Notes under the pieces: generated by a model
Told to the model about the DNA's origin: nothing
What the model saw: the letters and a program-made list of their open reading frames with translations, nothing else
The model's database searches: none
Source of the DNA: an uncultured bacterium
GTDB lineage: Bacteria; Patescibacteriota; Gracilibacteria; Absconditabacterales; Absconditicoccaceae
Direction of reading: 5' to 3'
Assembly: GCA_947168815.1 (NCBI GenBank)
Contig: CAMVNG010000008.1
Span: forward strand, 1 to 43,749
DNA length: 43,749 nucleotides
Position numbers and translations under genes: made by a program
In this document: piece by piece, positions 8,448-18,294 of the stretch
Position numbering within the stretch: position 1 is the stretch's first letter
Layout: each line of letters begins with the position of its first letter

Positions 8448-10100
8448 TTATTTATAATAAGGCACTTTCACAATCTCTCAATTATAATTTATCTCAAGGA
8501 ATCACACAGCATTTCATAGAGTTATACTACCTGTCTTTATATCAGTTGTTTCTCATACAATTACCCCTCATATATATACTCAATCTTTATTAGTTCCATA
8601 TATAATAACTTCTGTTGTTTCTCATATATTCTTAACTTCATCAGGATATCACGATGGAGTTAAATGACTTGGCTGAATAGATAGATAACTTCACGTATAT
8701 CATGTTGGCTTACCGTAATTAAGCCGATTTTCATAATCAATCTTAATATATGATTTATGGTCAGAATTAGTAGTAATAAATCATAGATTGATTGTATTGG
8801 TTGTCGGATTAGTAGAGTCAAAATATGCTGTATGTTTAGTTATCTCTGTATAACTACTTCCGTCCCATTCTCATACAATAACTTTAATTCACGATGAGAA
8901 ATTTCAATAAGGGTCTGCACAATATGCTGTATATGTTATCTCATAAGTTTCAGCTCTATCTATATTATATGTTGCAAATGTTCAGGATGAAGCTGTCTTA
9001 CTTGTATTATCTTCAGCAATTTTTATATAATCTGTATTATCTTTTGCTAATAATTTATCAGCGAATCAATCTGATATACAGTATGGAATAAGTTTACTCC
9101 TTGTCCTTGTCGTACCATTAACAGCAACAAAAGACAATCATTCTGAATACTGAGTCATATCGCAAGCTACAACATAATAATTATTTGCATCTACGAAATT
9201 TCCAGAAACAACGATATCTAATAATTCTCACTTTGTTTCTCAGAAATTATTATTTAATGTCACAGTATATTCTGCATAAGAAGTTGTGATAGATGAATAT
9301 GCAATGCTTCCACTTGCTACAACTTCATCTCAGTACCAATAAGCCTCAGTTTCACTTACATCTATTTTAATTCATTTTCTGACTTCTACTGATAGATTTG
9401 TATTAGGATTTCATTCCTTTTTAACTTTCAATTTTAATTGATTACTCGCTACCCCACTTCACATCCTTTGAATATGTATTTGTGAATTAGCTGAGACATC
9501 TCCAACTTTACAATCTAATATACAATCTGATAATTTTGGTGTTCTTTGAAGAAAAATTTTATCATTTAAGTTATACAATTCTCCTACTAATCATCTTTCT
9601 TCTAAATGGTTTACAGCTGCTGCTTCCTCAAGCACATCTACCCTTTCATACAAATCTTCTATATCTTCAATATTTTGATTTATTAAAGCCAATAATTCTC
9701 CTGATTTTTTAATCATATTTCTTGCGTCTGTAATAGTGTTTCAGCTTTTAGTTGCTAATTTTAGAGCATTTTTACTAGGCATAGTTCCTACTTTTATTTC
9801 TGCTATTTCACTTCAATCTTCATTCATCAATTCTCAATTATCAATTAATTCTTGTGCTATTTCTATAAAAATGTCTCCATTTCAGCTTATTTCTTGTGCT
9901 GAATTATTATAAACTATTGCATAAATAATATCTCCGTTTGTCCTTTCACATTTTACTAATGCTTGTCAAACTGCTACCGATGAAGAAGATACTGCGAATC
10001 ATGAAATAACTCACGGCTCGGATACTGCCTCAATATATTTAGAAAAATCTGTATCCCTATTGATAACGTTTCCATTTAATAAAGCTGTTCTTGTAGCCAT
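8448..10100 (-). CDS. Large tail fibre / receptor-binding protein candidate (550 aa)
   Basis: The N-terminal ~110 residues (MATRTALLNGNVINRDTDF, then ISGNGDIFIEIAQELI) look like a virion attachment domain. A short coiled-coil (INQNIEDIEDLYERVDVLEE, ~155-175) is followed by about 370 residues of beta-strand-rich, Thr/Tyr/Gly-rich sequence, including repeated 'TAYF/TAYC' and 'GETT' strands, typical of trimeric fibre or carbohydrate-binding domains. A late promoter precedes it. It is the largest gene of the fibre cluster and the best candidate for host recognition. No enzymatic motif seen. Confidence 0.7.
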
Positions 10101-10131
10101 TTAATTTTATTAACAAAATAAATCTGACTGT

Positions 10132-10159
10132 AATATAATCAGATTTTCTAAAGTGTTAT
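10132..10159 (-). promoter_or_regulatory. Late-type promoter of the large fibre gene
   Basis: Minus strand ATAACA (10159-10154), 16 bp, TATATT (10137-10132), start codon 32 nt downstream. The predicted mRNA start lies in TCAGATTT. Confidence 0.65.
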
Positions 10160-10173
10160 TTTTTTGTTTACAA

Positions 10174-10197
10174 AAAGGGAGACGTCCGTCCCCCTTT
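10174..10197 (-). terminator. Intrinsic terminator before the fibre promoter
   Basis: AAAGGG-GAC/GTC-CCCTTT form a compact stem followed by TTTTT on the minus strand. It insulates the zinc-ribbon gene upstream from the late fibre unit. Confidence 0.65.
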
Positions 10198-10257
10198 CTG
10201 CGATGAATTTTTAATATGCAATTACTTTATATGTATTAATACATTTAAATCAAGATT

Positions 10258-10584
10258 TTATATTTGAATTAAAACTATACCTATCAGGAGAATAAATCGA
10301 CAAGTTATTATTCAGAATTTCTTTATCACATCTCCTATACTACCTCTTTTCTTCTTGTACTCCATAACCACCTTCGAATATTTGACTATATTGTTTGAGT
10401 ATATTATGAATTTATTTAGTCGTTCGATATTCAGACAGTTCTGTTCTAATAGATTTTTTAATTTCTTTTTATTTTGACTGACCATAGCAGCATTATATCT
10501 TTTTTTATTTTCACATTCATTACATAGGCTAATTCAAAACCTTATTTTCTTACCACAATGGGTACATATTCCGTTAGTGTGCAT
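10258..10584 (-). CDS. Zinc-ribbon protein with C-terminal membrane anchor (108 aa)
   Basis: An N-terminal ribbon with CTHCGK and CNECEN (Cys positions about 7, 10, 19, 22) leads into a basic helical middle (NKKKLKNLLEQN). The C-terminus is hydrophobic (FILLIGIVLIQI), suggesting a tail anchor. It has its own near-consensus sigma-70 promoter with a palindrome at the start site, and it stands apart from the fibre genes by terminators on both sides. This looks like an independently expressed accessory (moron) gene, possibly active in the lysogen. Function unknown. Confidence 0.65.
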
Positions 10585-10610
10585 GACGCCGATTATAATA
10601 TAATAAAAAA

Positions 10611-10653
10611 CGACGTCGCGAACCTTTTATATATTTTTCTTATTAAATGTCAA
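10611..10653 (-). promoter_or_regulatory. Sigma-70-like promoter with palindromic operator-like site
   Basis: Minus strand TTGACA (10653-10648) is a perfect -35, followed after 16 bp by TATAAA (10631-10626). The palindrome CGACGTCG (10611-10618) lies at the predicted start point, where a bound repressor would block initiation. It is the closest match to host consensus seen in the window. Confidence 0.6.
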
Positions 10654-10700
10654 TATAAAATATTATTTTATGTCTTTTCTTTAAAATGCCCATAATAAAA

Positions 10701-10718
10701 AGAGCCTATATAGACTCT
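10701..10718 (-). terminator. Intrinsic terminator downstream of the 10.7-10.85 kb RNA
   Basis: AGAG-CTATATAG-CTCT imperfect palindrome followed on the minus strand by TTTTT. ATACTTCGTAT precedes it, and a near copy precedes the terminator at 3.4 kb. Confidence 0.6.
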
Positions 10719-10756
10719 CTATACGAAGTATTTTTCATTTACTAAAACTGATCTAT

Positions 10757-10860
10757 ATCTCAAGTCAGACTTTACCACAATTTTCCTCCAGCTTGGTAGT
10801 ACAGCAGTATCCCTAGTACTACACATAGAGTAAAGGTTAGACTTACGGTTACCGGTTAAG
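10757..10860 (-). ncRNA. Structured intergenic RNA with nested helices
   Basis: The stretch after the 37-aa gene folds with AAGTC/GACTT and TTTAC/GTAAA as outer helices and a perfect 7-bp hairpin GTAGTAC/GTACTAC inside (about 10796-10822), then reaches the terminator at 10701-10718. It contains TTAACCGGTA, also found in the leader RNA at ~1.9 kb. It is either a long structured 3' UTR or a processed small RNA. No ORF fits. Confidence 0.5.
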
Positions 10861-10974
10861 TTAAGAGATAAATCTAATTAGTTTTTGTCGTAAAGAATAT
10901 TCTAATTTGCTATGCTCATATATATACTTAATTTGCTCGCTAGTCATCGCTCTATCTATGTAGATGTATTTCAT
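10861..10974 (-). CDS. Short hypothetical protein (37 aa)
   Basis: MKYIYIDRAMTSEQIKY... ending LIRFIS. A compact charged helix-strand peptide between the LamG-like genes and the structured RNA. A TATAATCAGATTT element 20 nt upstream suggests it is transcribed on its own. Function unknown. Confidence 0.45.
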   Translation of the reverse strand: MKYIYIDRAMTSEQIKYIYEHSKLEYSLRQKLIRFIS

Positions 10975-11000
10975 GTTTTGATTATATTATATAAATCTGA

Positions 11001-11720
11001 TTATAGTCAATAATTTCATTTAGTTTGATTATAGTAGTTTAATACATCTGAGTCTGTTCGTACTGTCGTTTCTATTATTGCATTAGAAATATATAATCTA
11101 GTTTGATTGTCTCAAAATCAAAATAATATAGTGTCCCTGCTACTATTGTCTGTCCAAGCCTGTGTTTTTAGTAAAACTCAATCTCTATATAATTTAATTG
11201 TAGTTCCATCCCAAGTTAAAACTCAATTATACCATGTCCCTAATACTCATTCACTAGATGCACTCGTGCCTATTGAAATAGCACCAAATGTTGAATTGCT
11301 TGTATTATATTGTACTCAAAATCCATAACCATTAGGTCGTCAATTAAAATCTCAACACATAAAAAATCATGGGTCTGTGTCTAATCAGTTAGTATTCTTC
11401 ATTCAAAATATTAAGAAGTAATGGTCTGATGTTGTTTTAAGATTATAGTAGTAGTTTATAGTAAACTGTGTAAGCACTCAACTCAATGATGTATTATACA
11501 TATTTCACTCTAAATACATACAACTAACCCCATTATAATCTTGTATAGTTCATCATGTTCATGACAAATCCCTATTATTTCAACTTTGGTCTGTAAAATT
11601 GTATGTAGAATTAAGAGGGTAGTAACAAATAGTATTAGCTCAAGGTTGCCATCAAGTAGGTCGTATCTGCTTCTCTACCCCATTCACTCGCATTGTTGCT
11701 CTCTTTAGTTTATATCACAT
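11001..11720 (-). CDS. LamG/concanavalin-like fold protein, copy 2 (239 aa)
   Basis: Jelly-roll domain of the laminin-G type. PGANTICYYPLNSTYNFTDQSG marks the first strands, and WYNGVLTWDGTTIKLYRDG is the characteristic central hairpin, followed by a terminal ETTVRTDSDVLNYYNQTKG block. These domains bind carbohydrate on virion fibres. It is a clear paralogue of the gene just upstream, sharing PGANTI-YYPL and the end DYYNQTK/NYYNQTK, with 5 nt between them. Expected on the tail as host-surface binding protein. Confidence 0.75.
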
Positions 11721-11725
11721 CTCTA

Positions 11726-12427
11726 TTAGCTTATACCATATAAAGCTTTAGTTTGGTTATAGTAGTCTGCCACTTCTTGTGCTGTCCATCAAACATTTTC
11801 AAAGATTACATTTGAGAAGTTTCATATTACTGGGTTTTCGTAGTTTACTCAACATCATATAGCTGTGTATCCTGTTCTTATGCCATATGACACTCATCCA
11901 TTATAATAACTAACTCAATTTACGTAAATTGACATATTGTTGTTTGAGTGCGAATATACTATATTCAATCGTGCATCTTGTGGCACTAAATATCATGTAT
12001 CCCTATCATTACTCCATCAACCATTGTATAGCATCCATGTTTCTGGTTTAATCCACGAAATCCAACAGTTTGGATTATTTCTCGTACCTACAGCCATTAT
12101 ATTCCAATGACCGCTATCATAAGCCCCTGTTCTACAAAACCAAAAATTAACAGTAAAGTCTTGATTTCATGTGAATAGGCTCTCACTTCTATATAGATAA
12201 GCACTTCAATTACAATTTGCACAATCAACTCAATTATAAGTTCAAAACTGTACTGAGTTATTAGAAAGAGTATGTCAATTCCCACTTTCATCACTTGTTG
12301 TTGTGATAGAAGTGAGAGGATAATAAGCAATAGTATTAGCTCATGGTGTTCGTGGTGCTACATACTCTCATATATAAGCATTCTTTAATTCTTTCTCTGT
12401 ATTGTTTGGATATAGATATACTCACAT
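11726..12427 (-). CDS. LamG/concanavalin-like fold protein, copy 1 (233 aa)
   Basis: The N-terminal 30 residues (MGVYLYPNNTEKELKNAYIGEY) differ from copy 2. From RTPGANTIAYYPLTS onward it follows the same jelly-roll plan, including a WHTL strand, the NIVYSHSNNNMSIYVNG hairpin and the end WTAQEVADYYNQTKALYGIS. It probably arose by tandem duplication followed by strong divergence of the binding face. Located between the fibre with NTDAATKKYVD and copy 2, which supports an adhesin role. Confidence 0.75.
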
Positions 12428-12457
12428 AACTAATTAAACATAAGAAATAAATCTGAT

Positions 12458-13267
12458 TTATACAGTATGGTATTCTGTATCATCAGAGTAGCTTTGTCTT
12501 GCAGCATATTGGTCTTCTGTACCACTCCATACATAAGGTACATCAATTTCTGTATCGCTAGCTTGTAATCTAAATCATACATCAGCAGGATTTACCCAAG
12601 TAGCAACCCCACTTACCATCATTATTATCTGTCAGTTTTGTCATCCAGAAGGCAATCAACTAACTGTTAAATTTCCGTCTCATAATATAGAGATGTTGTT
12701 TATAGTTTTGATGTTCGTTCAACTTACTAATTTATCTTGTTTATTACCTAACTCCATTGACAAATTCGCATTATCTGTAGGCTGTCAGGCAAGATTAGCA
12801 AAGCTGACCGTCTTCCCATGATTACTTGCATATAACCATACTGTTCAATCATATATATAAAAATCTCATTTCTTTACTTCATTAGTTGTATCTGGCGTTT
12901 GGCTTGCTGTTCATGTATAACTACTTCCATTTGGCATAAGATTATCATTACCACCTGTAGCAAGGATTTCTACCATAAAATAATCTCCAGTATGGTATAT
13001 ATAAGGAGTATCTAAGGGGAAACTTATTGGCTGTCATGTTGCACTATTCCATAGACTAAGGAATTTTCACATAGCCATAAGGTCAGCATATTTATCATCT
13101 ACGTATTTCTTTGTAGCTGCATCTGTATTGTTTGTAGGAGTCGGAACTATTGGAGATTTTAGAAAAGTTTTCACTCAATCTACAATTTGATTTGTCTCCA
13201 AATCAACAAAGCTTAAAATATACTCTATTCCATTTTTGATAATTTTTTTAAGTTTTCTTACGATCAT
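12458..13267 (-). CDS. Tail fibre protein (269 aa)
   Basis: It carries two hallmark phage fibre motifs: TNNTDAATKKYVDDKYA (about 50-65), and SGTNIKTINNISILGDGNLTVSG (about 180-205), the repeat that is widespread in tail fibres. Between them lies a beta-rich stretch with YDGTVWLYA. Several glycines in these motifs are UGA. It likely forms a trimeric fibre shaft attached to the baseplate and is followed directly by the LamG-like pair that may form its tip. Confidence 0.85.
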
Positions 13268-13276
13268 TTTAAATTT

Positions 13277-13759
13277 TTATTCATAGATAAAATAGTTTAC
13301 ATTATTTGTCATTCTATCTTCAATATTTCCCCATTCATCTTCTGTTACTTCATCCATAGAACTAAAATTTTTATCATTACTCAAATCACTTACCTTTGTA
13401 GGAATATTCAGACTTGCTATATCTTCTTGTGTGAAATAATCCACTCATTTAATAGGAGTGTATCAAGGCTGTCAGTCTGCTCAATTTTTTCAATCTTTAC
13501 CATCTTTTCAATCAGCTCAATCTTTACCATTAACTCAAGCAGGTCATTGAGGTCAAGTTTTTCATTGAGGTCATTGTATCCCCTGTTTCCCTTGCGGTCA
13601 TCTAGGTCAAGTAGCGGGGATTCATGTATCTATTCATCATATATACCAATTTCAGTTTTGTCAGATACTAGGAATATTTGCCTGCACTTCTTCAAGCATA
13701 GCATTAATTTTTTCTCTTGCTACTTTCCCATTATCTCATGGATTAATATAATCTACCAT
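13277..13759 (-). CDS. Collagen-like tail fibre protein (160 aa)
   Basis: The N-terminal part (~1-45) ends in NWYIGGIDTGIPATG, then about 16 G-X-Y triplets follow (GPRGPQGKQGIQG..., KDGADGKDGKDG), then YTPIKGVDYFTQEDI, a standard sequence after collagen segments in phage fibres. About half of the triplet glycines are UGA and half GGN. Read as Trp or stop, the repeat would be destroyed. It would form a trimeric stalk in the fibre complex. Confidence 0.9.
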
Positions 13760-13761
13760 TT

Positions 13762-13962
13762 TTATATATTTCAATCATTAAAAATTCCATTATCTGTCCA
13801 AACTCCTTTATCATTCCATCGTCATCTTAATAATATCCATTCAATTGCTCATACAGGTCTATATTTTATGCAATAACATATTTGAAATGCGTTTTTATTC
13901 ATTTCTTCTACTGTATAGGTGTTCTTTTTTACAAGGTCGACTTCTAATCGTTTGCAATCCAT
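13762..13962 (-). CDS. Small hypothetical tail-region protein (66 aa)
   Basis: MDCKRLEVDLVKKNTY... with a Trp-rich C-terminal half (EWILLRGRWNDKGVWTDNG). Overlaps the end of the baseplate-type gene by 19 nt and ends 2 nt before the collagen-like gene, so it is firmly inside the fibre operon. It may be a small adaptor, but no family recognised. Confidence 0.6.
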
Positions 13963-14303
13963 TGTGGCACTTTTACACTAGATAAAATTTGTCCTTTGAT
14001 CGTATCAAAATTAAATCTGATTTTTTGTGCATCTTTTACTCCCCAAATATCGCATTTTACAGGTCATACTCTTCATTTAGTAGATTCACTTAATAGATCA
14101 AATTTTACATAAGAATGATTATTGTTTGCTGTATTTTCCTCATTTTCAAGACTTCATTCATATTCAACTACTCAATTTACGTATCTTACTTCTAATAAAA
14201 TTTTATCATAAACAGTTAAATCTACTTCGTTTGTTTGTCAGCTTTTTGTTTTTTCTGTAACATGAAACGTAAATTGTGTATCACTTCCTTCTAATACTAG
14301 CAT
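13944..14303 (-). CDS. Baseplate upper-protein-like N-terminal domain protein (119 aa)
   Basis: A beta-rich small domain (MLVLEGSDTQFTFHVTEKT, DIWGVKDAQKIRFNFDTIKG) resembling the N-terminal domain of BppU-type baseplate proteins that link receptor-binding proteins to the distal tail. Placed between the tail protein and the fibres. The -10 of its late promoter ends only 4 nt before the ATG, so the transcript would be nearly leaderless. Confidence 0.55.
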
Positions 14304-14307
14304 GTTT

Positions 14308-14335
14308 ATTATAGTTAAAAATTTAAAACTGTTAT
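14308..14335 (-). promoter_or_regulatory. Late-type promoter of the baseplate/fibre unit
   Basis: Minus strand ATAACA (14335-14330), 16 bp, TATAAT (14313-14308). The start codon 14303-14301 begins 4 nt past the -10, leaving almost no 5' UTR. Confidence 0.65.
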
Positions 14336-14378
14336 TTTTTTTCTGTTCGTATTATATTTATTTTTTAAAAACTGTGAT

Positions 14379-15539
14379 TTATTCATAAATTATAAATGTT
14401 CTATCATCTCAAATTCATCAATATTCTTGCTCGTAATCTTCTTCTGTACATGGCTCGTCCATTTTTCAATCTATAATAGCCGTAGTCTGCGACTTTGTGT
14501 AATAATTAGACATATCTCATCCTCAACCACCTCAACTAGATCATTGCTTTAGATTTTGTAAAATTAAATCCAAAATATTTGTCTCTTCTGTATATTCTTC
14601 ACTTATTTTTATTTCTGATTTTATTCATCAATTAGCATTAATCGTTATTCTCCTGCTCTGAATCAATCCTAAATATTCCAAAGGTAATCGCTCGTATCAT
14701 GTGTTTAGTCTGATATTTTTTCTATCTCATATATAGAAATCCCACCAGTCTGTATCTCTACTCACATTTACACTAGGAATAGCTTTTCAGCTAGGAACTG
14801 TCAGAGTTGCTTCTCATTCGTATTTTTCAAAAATCAATTTATATTCATTATTGAAAACTGAATTACTTTGATTTCCGTTTTCGTTTTGTATGTATGAATA
14901 GAATTTATCCATGCTATCTTTCCAACTCCAATCTGCGATATTCGTTTCTCTTGTATTTCTCACATCATATTCCCATACTCCATCTAATACTTTTCAGGTA
15001 TTTTTACTCACTTCAAGCACTCCATCTTTTACTCTTACTATCAATTTTTTTTCACTTTCTCGACAGTATTTCAGAATATCATAAAAGCTCGTTCAAACAT
15101 CAAATTGTCTTGTGATAGTTGTCTGACAATCATTTAATCAAAGAGAAATCGGTAATGCGAACGTTGTGTTTAATTCTGTAAAGATTGCAGAAACTACTGA
15201 CTGGATTGTTGCTCAGCTGTAATTCTTTGTGCTTCTTATAATTCTGTTCTGTAAATAACTAAGCCAATTTTCTGATTGAATTTCTATGCTATCAGTTTTG
15301 ACTAATACATCTGTTATATATCCATCAAAAAGTTTAACAATTTGTCAGATTTTTAATCAATATAAAACAGATATTCTATTCCCCTTTGTCACAGGTCTTT
15401 CTTGTAATCGTTTTTCAGTAGGAAATCTAAATTTTAACTTTCCACCTTTATTGACTTCATCATCTACCTGTAAAGAAAAAACATCGTTTATTACAGCGAC
15501 TACTTTATTTTCTCAATTTTTAATCTGAATCGTCAGCAT
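14379..15539 (-). CDS. Tail protein, ReqiPepy6 Gp37-like / distal tail hub candidate (386 aa)
   Basis: Reads MLTIQIKNGENKVVAVINDVFSLQVDDEVNKG..., then RPVTKGNRISVLYGL and LFDGYITDV, the 'kGnrI.vl.g...lFdGyI' signature of phage hub/Gp37-like tail proteins. DDCQTTITRQF-type strands and a FYDILKYC helix follow. The C-terminus has a Gly/Ser run (GSSGGGGGD, mostly UGA) and an acidic tail. It overlaps the tail-terminator gene by 20 nt. It probably links the tail tube tip to the baseplate. Confidence 0.7.
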
Positions 15540-16008
15540 TCTCTACTTCTTCATTAGTAGGTAAAACTTCTGTTCCTGTCTCTGTCTCTGTTGGAGTAGG
15601 TTCTTGTGTATAATCGTAATTTTGCTTTAATAGATAAATACTTCAGAATATTATCTCGTTTGTTTCTTTATCGTAGTATGGAGCTAAGAACTGTCTGAAA
15701 GCGATAGTTCACTCCCAATCTTCACTCAAAGAACCATTAAATTTTCCTAATAATTCTCTGATTTTTGCTCTGATTTCATATCATTTTTTATAATCTTCAT
15801 ACTTCACTACTGTATCAATAAGGACAGGGAATATATCTATTCACTTCACATAATCTTCAATCACATCAGGATAACCCCAATCTCATTCGTTAAAAACTAC
15901 AGCAGGTCATTCTCCCATTTCTACTTTGAGAAATCCTACTCTATTTGTTCAGATATTCGCATTAAGTAAATAAGTCTGTAATGCTTTTGGTCGGTTTGGT
16001 GTTATCAT
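15520..16008 (-). CDS. Tail terminator/completion-like protein with Glu-Thr tail (162 aa)
   Basis: A globular domain (MITPNRPKALQTYLLNANI..., DYVKGIDIFPVLIDTVVKYE) of the size and style of tail terminator proteins is followed by an extended acidic end containing PTPTETETGTEV. That Pro/Thr/Glu tail is shared with the capsid and tail-tube proteins of this phage. Lies immediately after the gp10-like gene (7-nt overlap), as tail terminator genes do in neck cassettes. Function inferred from position. Confidence 0.55.
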
Positions 16009-16487
16009 TGTTTCATGTAATCGATATAAATTTTTTGAATATTTTTACGTTCTCTATCCACTACTTTTTGAAAGGTGTGTCTTCCTTTGATTCCTTTTTC
16101 TGCGATACTTCTTGCTATAACATAGATCACTCATTTATCGGTATAATGGAGACTATCATATTTTTGAGTTGCTCCGCCTTTAATCATTCATTTACGAGCA
16201 GTCCATCATACCAAAGCGTCTAATGGCGGGAATTTTCATGGCTTGCGTCCATACTCCATTATAGGAGCATAAGCCAAAGCACTTCATACTTCCACCAGTC
16301 AATGCTTTACTAATCTGTAATCTATGCTTCTTGCTAGAGTTCATAAATCGTAAACTTTATCTTCTTTCAGCTGGAGACTGATTTTTTCAGCCAGATATTC
16401 TCAGCAATATTTTAATGCTTTATCAGAACTATTTTGAAGGCTCTTTACTGCTTTATTTAATGCTTGCTGATCTACTGAATATTTCAT
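16002..16487 (-). CDS. HK97 gp10-like neck / tail-completion protein (161 aa)
   Basis: The central segment AYAPIMEYGRKPGKFPPLDALVGW plus the later VIARSIAEKGIKGRHTFQKV is the recognisable signature of the HK97 gp10 / minor tail family: 'YA.yvE.GT..' then 'ia..I.ekG...r.Ff'. These proteins act at the head-tail joint during assembly. Its neighbours on both sides are the other neck proteins. Confidence 0.75.
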
Positions 16488-16825
16488 TATCACTTAACCA
16501 ATTTGATAAAATATTTATTAAATCTGACTGAATTTTTATCTTGTGCTTCATACTTCGCTATCACTTGATAACTTTCTCATTTCCACACTACATAATCAGT
16601 CGGTTTGATTTCTACTATTGGAGCTGTATGGAGTTTAAGAACGTTTACTTGGACATCGTCTATATGCTGTAAAAGTTGTAAATCTTTATAATTCAAAGAA
16701 CTTACTCTGCATGGAATCTCCAACTCACATTCCTTGTATTGCTTTTTAGAGATTCAGTCCTCATAAACTGTACTTTCTTCTCTACTCCTTACCCATACTT
16801 TATTACAGAAATAATCTTGTATCAT
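16487..16825 (-). CDS. Head-tail stopper/closure-like protein (112 aa)
   Basis: MIQDYFCNKVWVRSREEST..., with a C-terminal part PTDYVVWKGESYQVIAKYEAQD. The 'D.v...g..Y.V....' strand pattern is typical of head-closure (stopper) proteins. Shares a base with the gp10-like gene stop/start. Assigned mainly from position between the adaptor and gp10-like genes. Confidence 0.6.
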
Positions 16826-16848
16826 CTTTGAGCGGTTTATTAATTAAA

Positions 16849-17274
16849 TTAATGAGGATTAACATTCCAGAATCCGTATTGGTCTGAATCCATGTATCTA
16901 TCCAGAATCTTTAATGTCTGCATATCTATAGGTATTCAGAAGAATGTAATAGCAGAAGCATTATCAAAATTTTCTGTAATCGTGTAATCATCGATTTTTT
17001 CTGTATAGCTTGTTCTTTTCCCTGTAACTGCTGACTGCTTGAGCTGTACGAAATAAACGTAATAATTATCTACTAGACTTATCGTAGCAAGTTTTAAATC
17101 GGCAGGATACTCATAAGTTTCTCCATCAATAGTAAATTGTTCTTCATCAATCTGTGTCCAAATTTTATTGGATACAATATTGATATATCTATCAATCTGA
17201 TTGTCTGCCAAATCGATTAAGTCTTGATTTATGCTTCATTCTCTAAGCTCTTCAGCTGTAATTATTGCTCCCAT
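16849..17274 (-). CDS. Head-tail adaptor (gp6/gp15-like) protein (141 aa)
   Basis: A helical protein MGAIITAEELREGSIN..., LADNQIDRYINIVSNKIW, with LKLATISLVDNYYVYF in the middle. This is the helix bundle arrangement of head-tail connector adaptors (gp6 of HK97, gp15 of SPP1). First gene of the neck cassette, starting 19 nt after the distal tail gene. In most siphophages this gene directly follows the major capsid gene, which is not so here. Confidence 0.65.
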
Positions 17275-17292
17275 TTAATTTTTAATTAGTGA

Positions 17293-18207
17293 TTAAAATA
17301 AATTCTTCCATTTAACAACCGCCTCGATACATTCATTATCTCGCACTCATGTATCTATCGAGACTATATTTTTTCACAGAGTTAGACTTGGTCGGTCGCT
17401 TCATGCTTCTACCAGTCAAGAAATATCTGTTTTATTATCTCCATGTTGGAAATAACACCTCCTTTTTTCTGAATCTACGATTATTTTATCTCATATATTC
17501 ATTCAAAGTTCTATTACATTATTGATATACATTATCTGTAATCAATATTCAGACTGGATGATAATCTTTATTCTATCGTAAGGGAAATTATCATCATCAT
17601 TATCTTTTATTTCCATTTCTACATTTAATGGAGTATCTACAGTTCAGATATAATCTATCCTTACCATTTCTTGATGATAAGCTCGGTAGAATGGTAATTT
17701 AACAGGTAGTTTTATTCATGCTAGAGTATTTTTTGTTTCAAATGAATATTCTTGTTTAGAATAGAAATATGGACTATCTGTAATTACTTCAGCACTAATT
17801 CATACCCACTTTTCATTCGCAAAATCAGAAAGTTGTATTCATTGATATACTTGTGCTTTACATTCCCACAAACTTCCATCTACATCCATAAATGATAAAT
17901 CTTTCCAGACTTTATCATTAAATGGAGATGGATTTCATTCAGGAGCAAAAGCCCTCTGTACTTTACTCAATAATGCTCGCCTTTCCTGTTCTGTATCTGC
18001 CAAAATATCAAACAAAAATCTGACTCTCCTATTTTTTAGCAAAGTTGGAGAAACGTATTCTCCATGTCTAATTGCGTATTTTTCACTGCTCGCACTCGTA
18101 GCCACTTCATAAAAGCTGAACTCCTTTAAACATAAAATTCCTCCTTCCTGTTTGAAAAGCGGATTATTTACGAAGGTCAATCAGTTATATTTTACGTTAT
18201 AAGCCAT
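17293..18207 (-). CDS. Distal tail protein (Dit), siphovirus tail-component family (304 aa)
   Basis: The N-terminal hub domain has LCLKEFSFYEVATS, YAIRHGEYVSPTLLKNRRVRF and FDILADTEQERRALLSKVQRAF, the standard Dit layout: 'G.yv...........v...f.i.g.t..er..ll.kl...f.P'. The C-terminal half (from ~150) is a beta-sandwich (RIDYIGTVDTPLNVEMEI, IVDSEKRRCYF). Dit forms the hexameric hub at the tail tip. Preceded by its own late promoter. Confidence 0.8.
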
Positions 18208-18250
18208 TATTTTATTGTACATTCTGCGGTGTTCTTATATAAACAGCTGT

Positions 18251-18278
18251 AATATAATCAAAAATAAAAAACTGTTAG
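18251..18278 (-). promoter_or_regulatory. Late-type promoter of Dit
   Basis: Minus strand CTAACA (18278-18273), 16 bp, TATATT (18256-18251), with GATTATATTACAG as in the portal and fibre promoters. Start codon 43 nt downstream. Confidence 0.65.
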
Positions 18279-18294
18279 ATTTTTACTAACAGCA

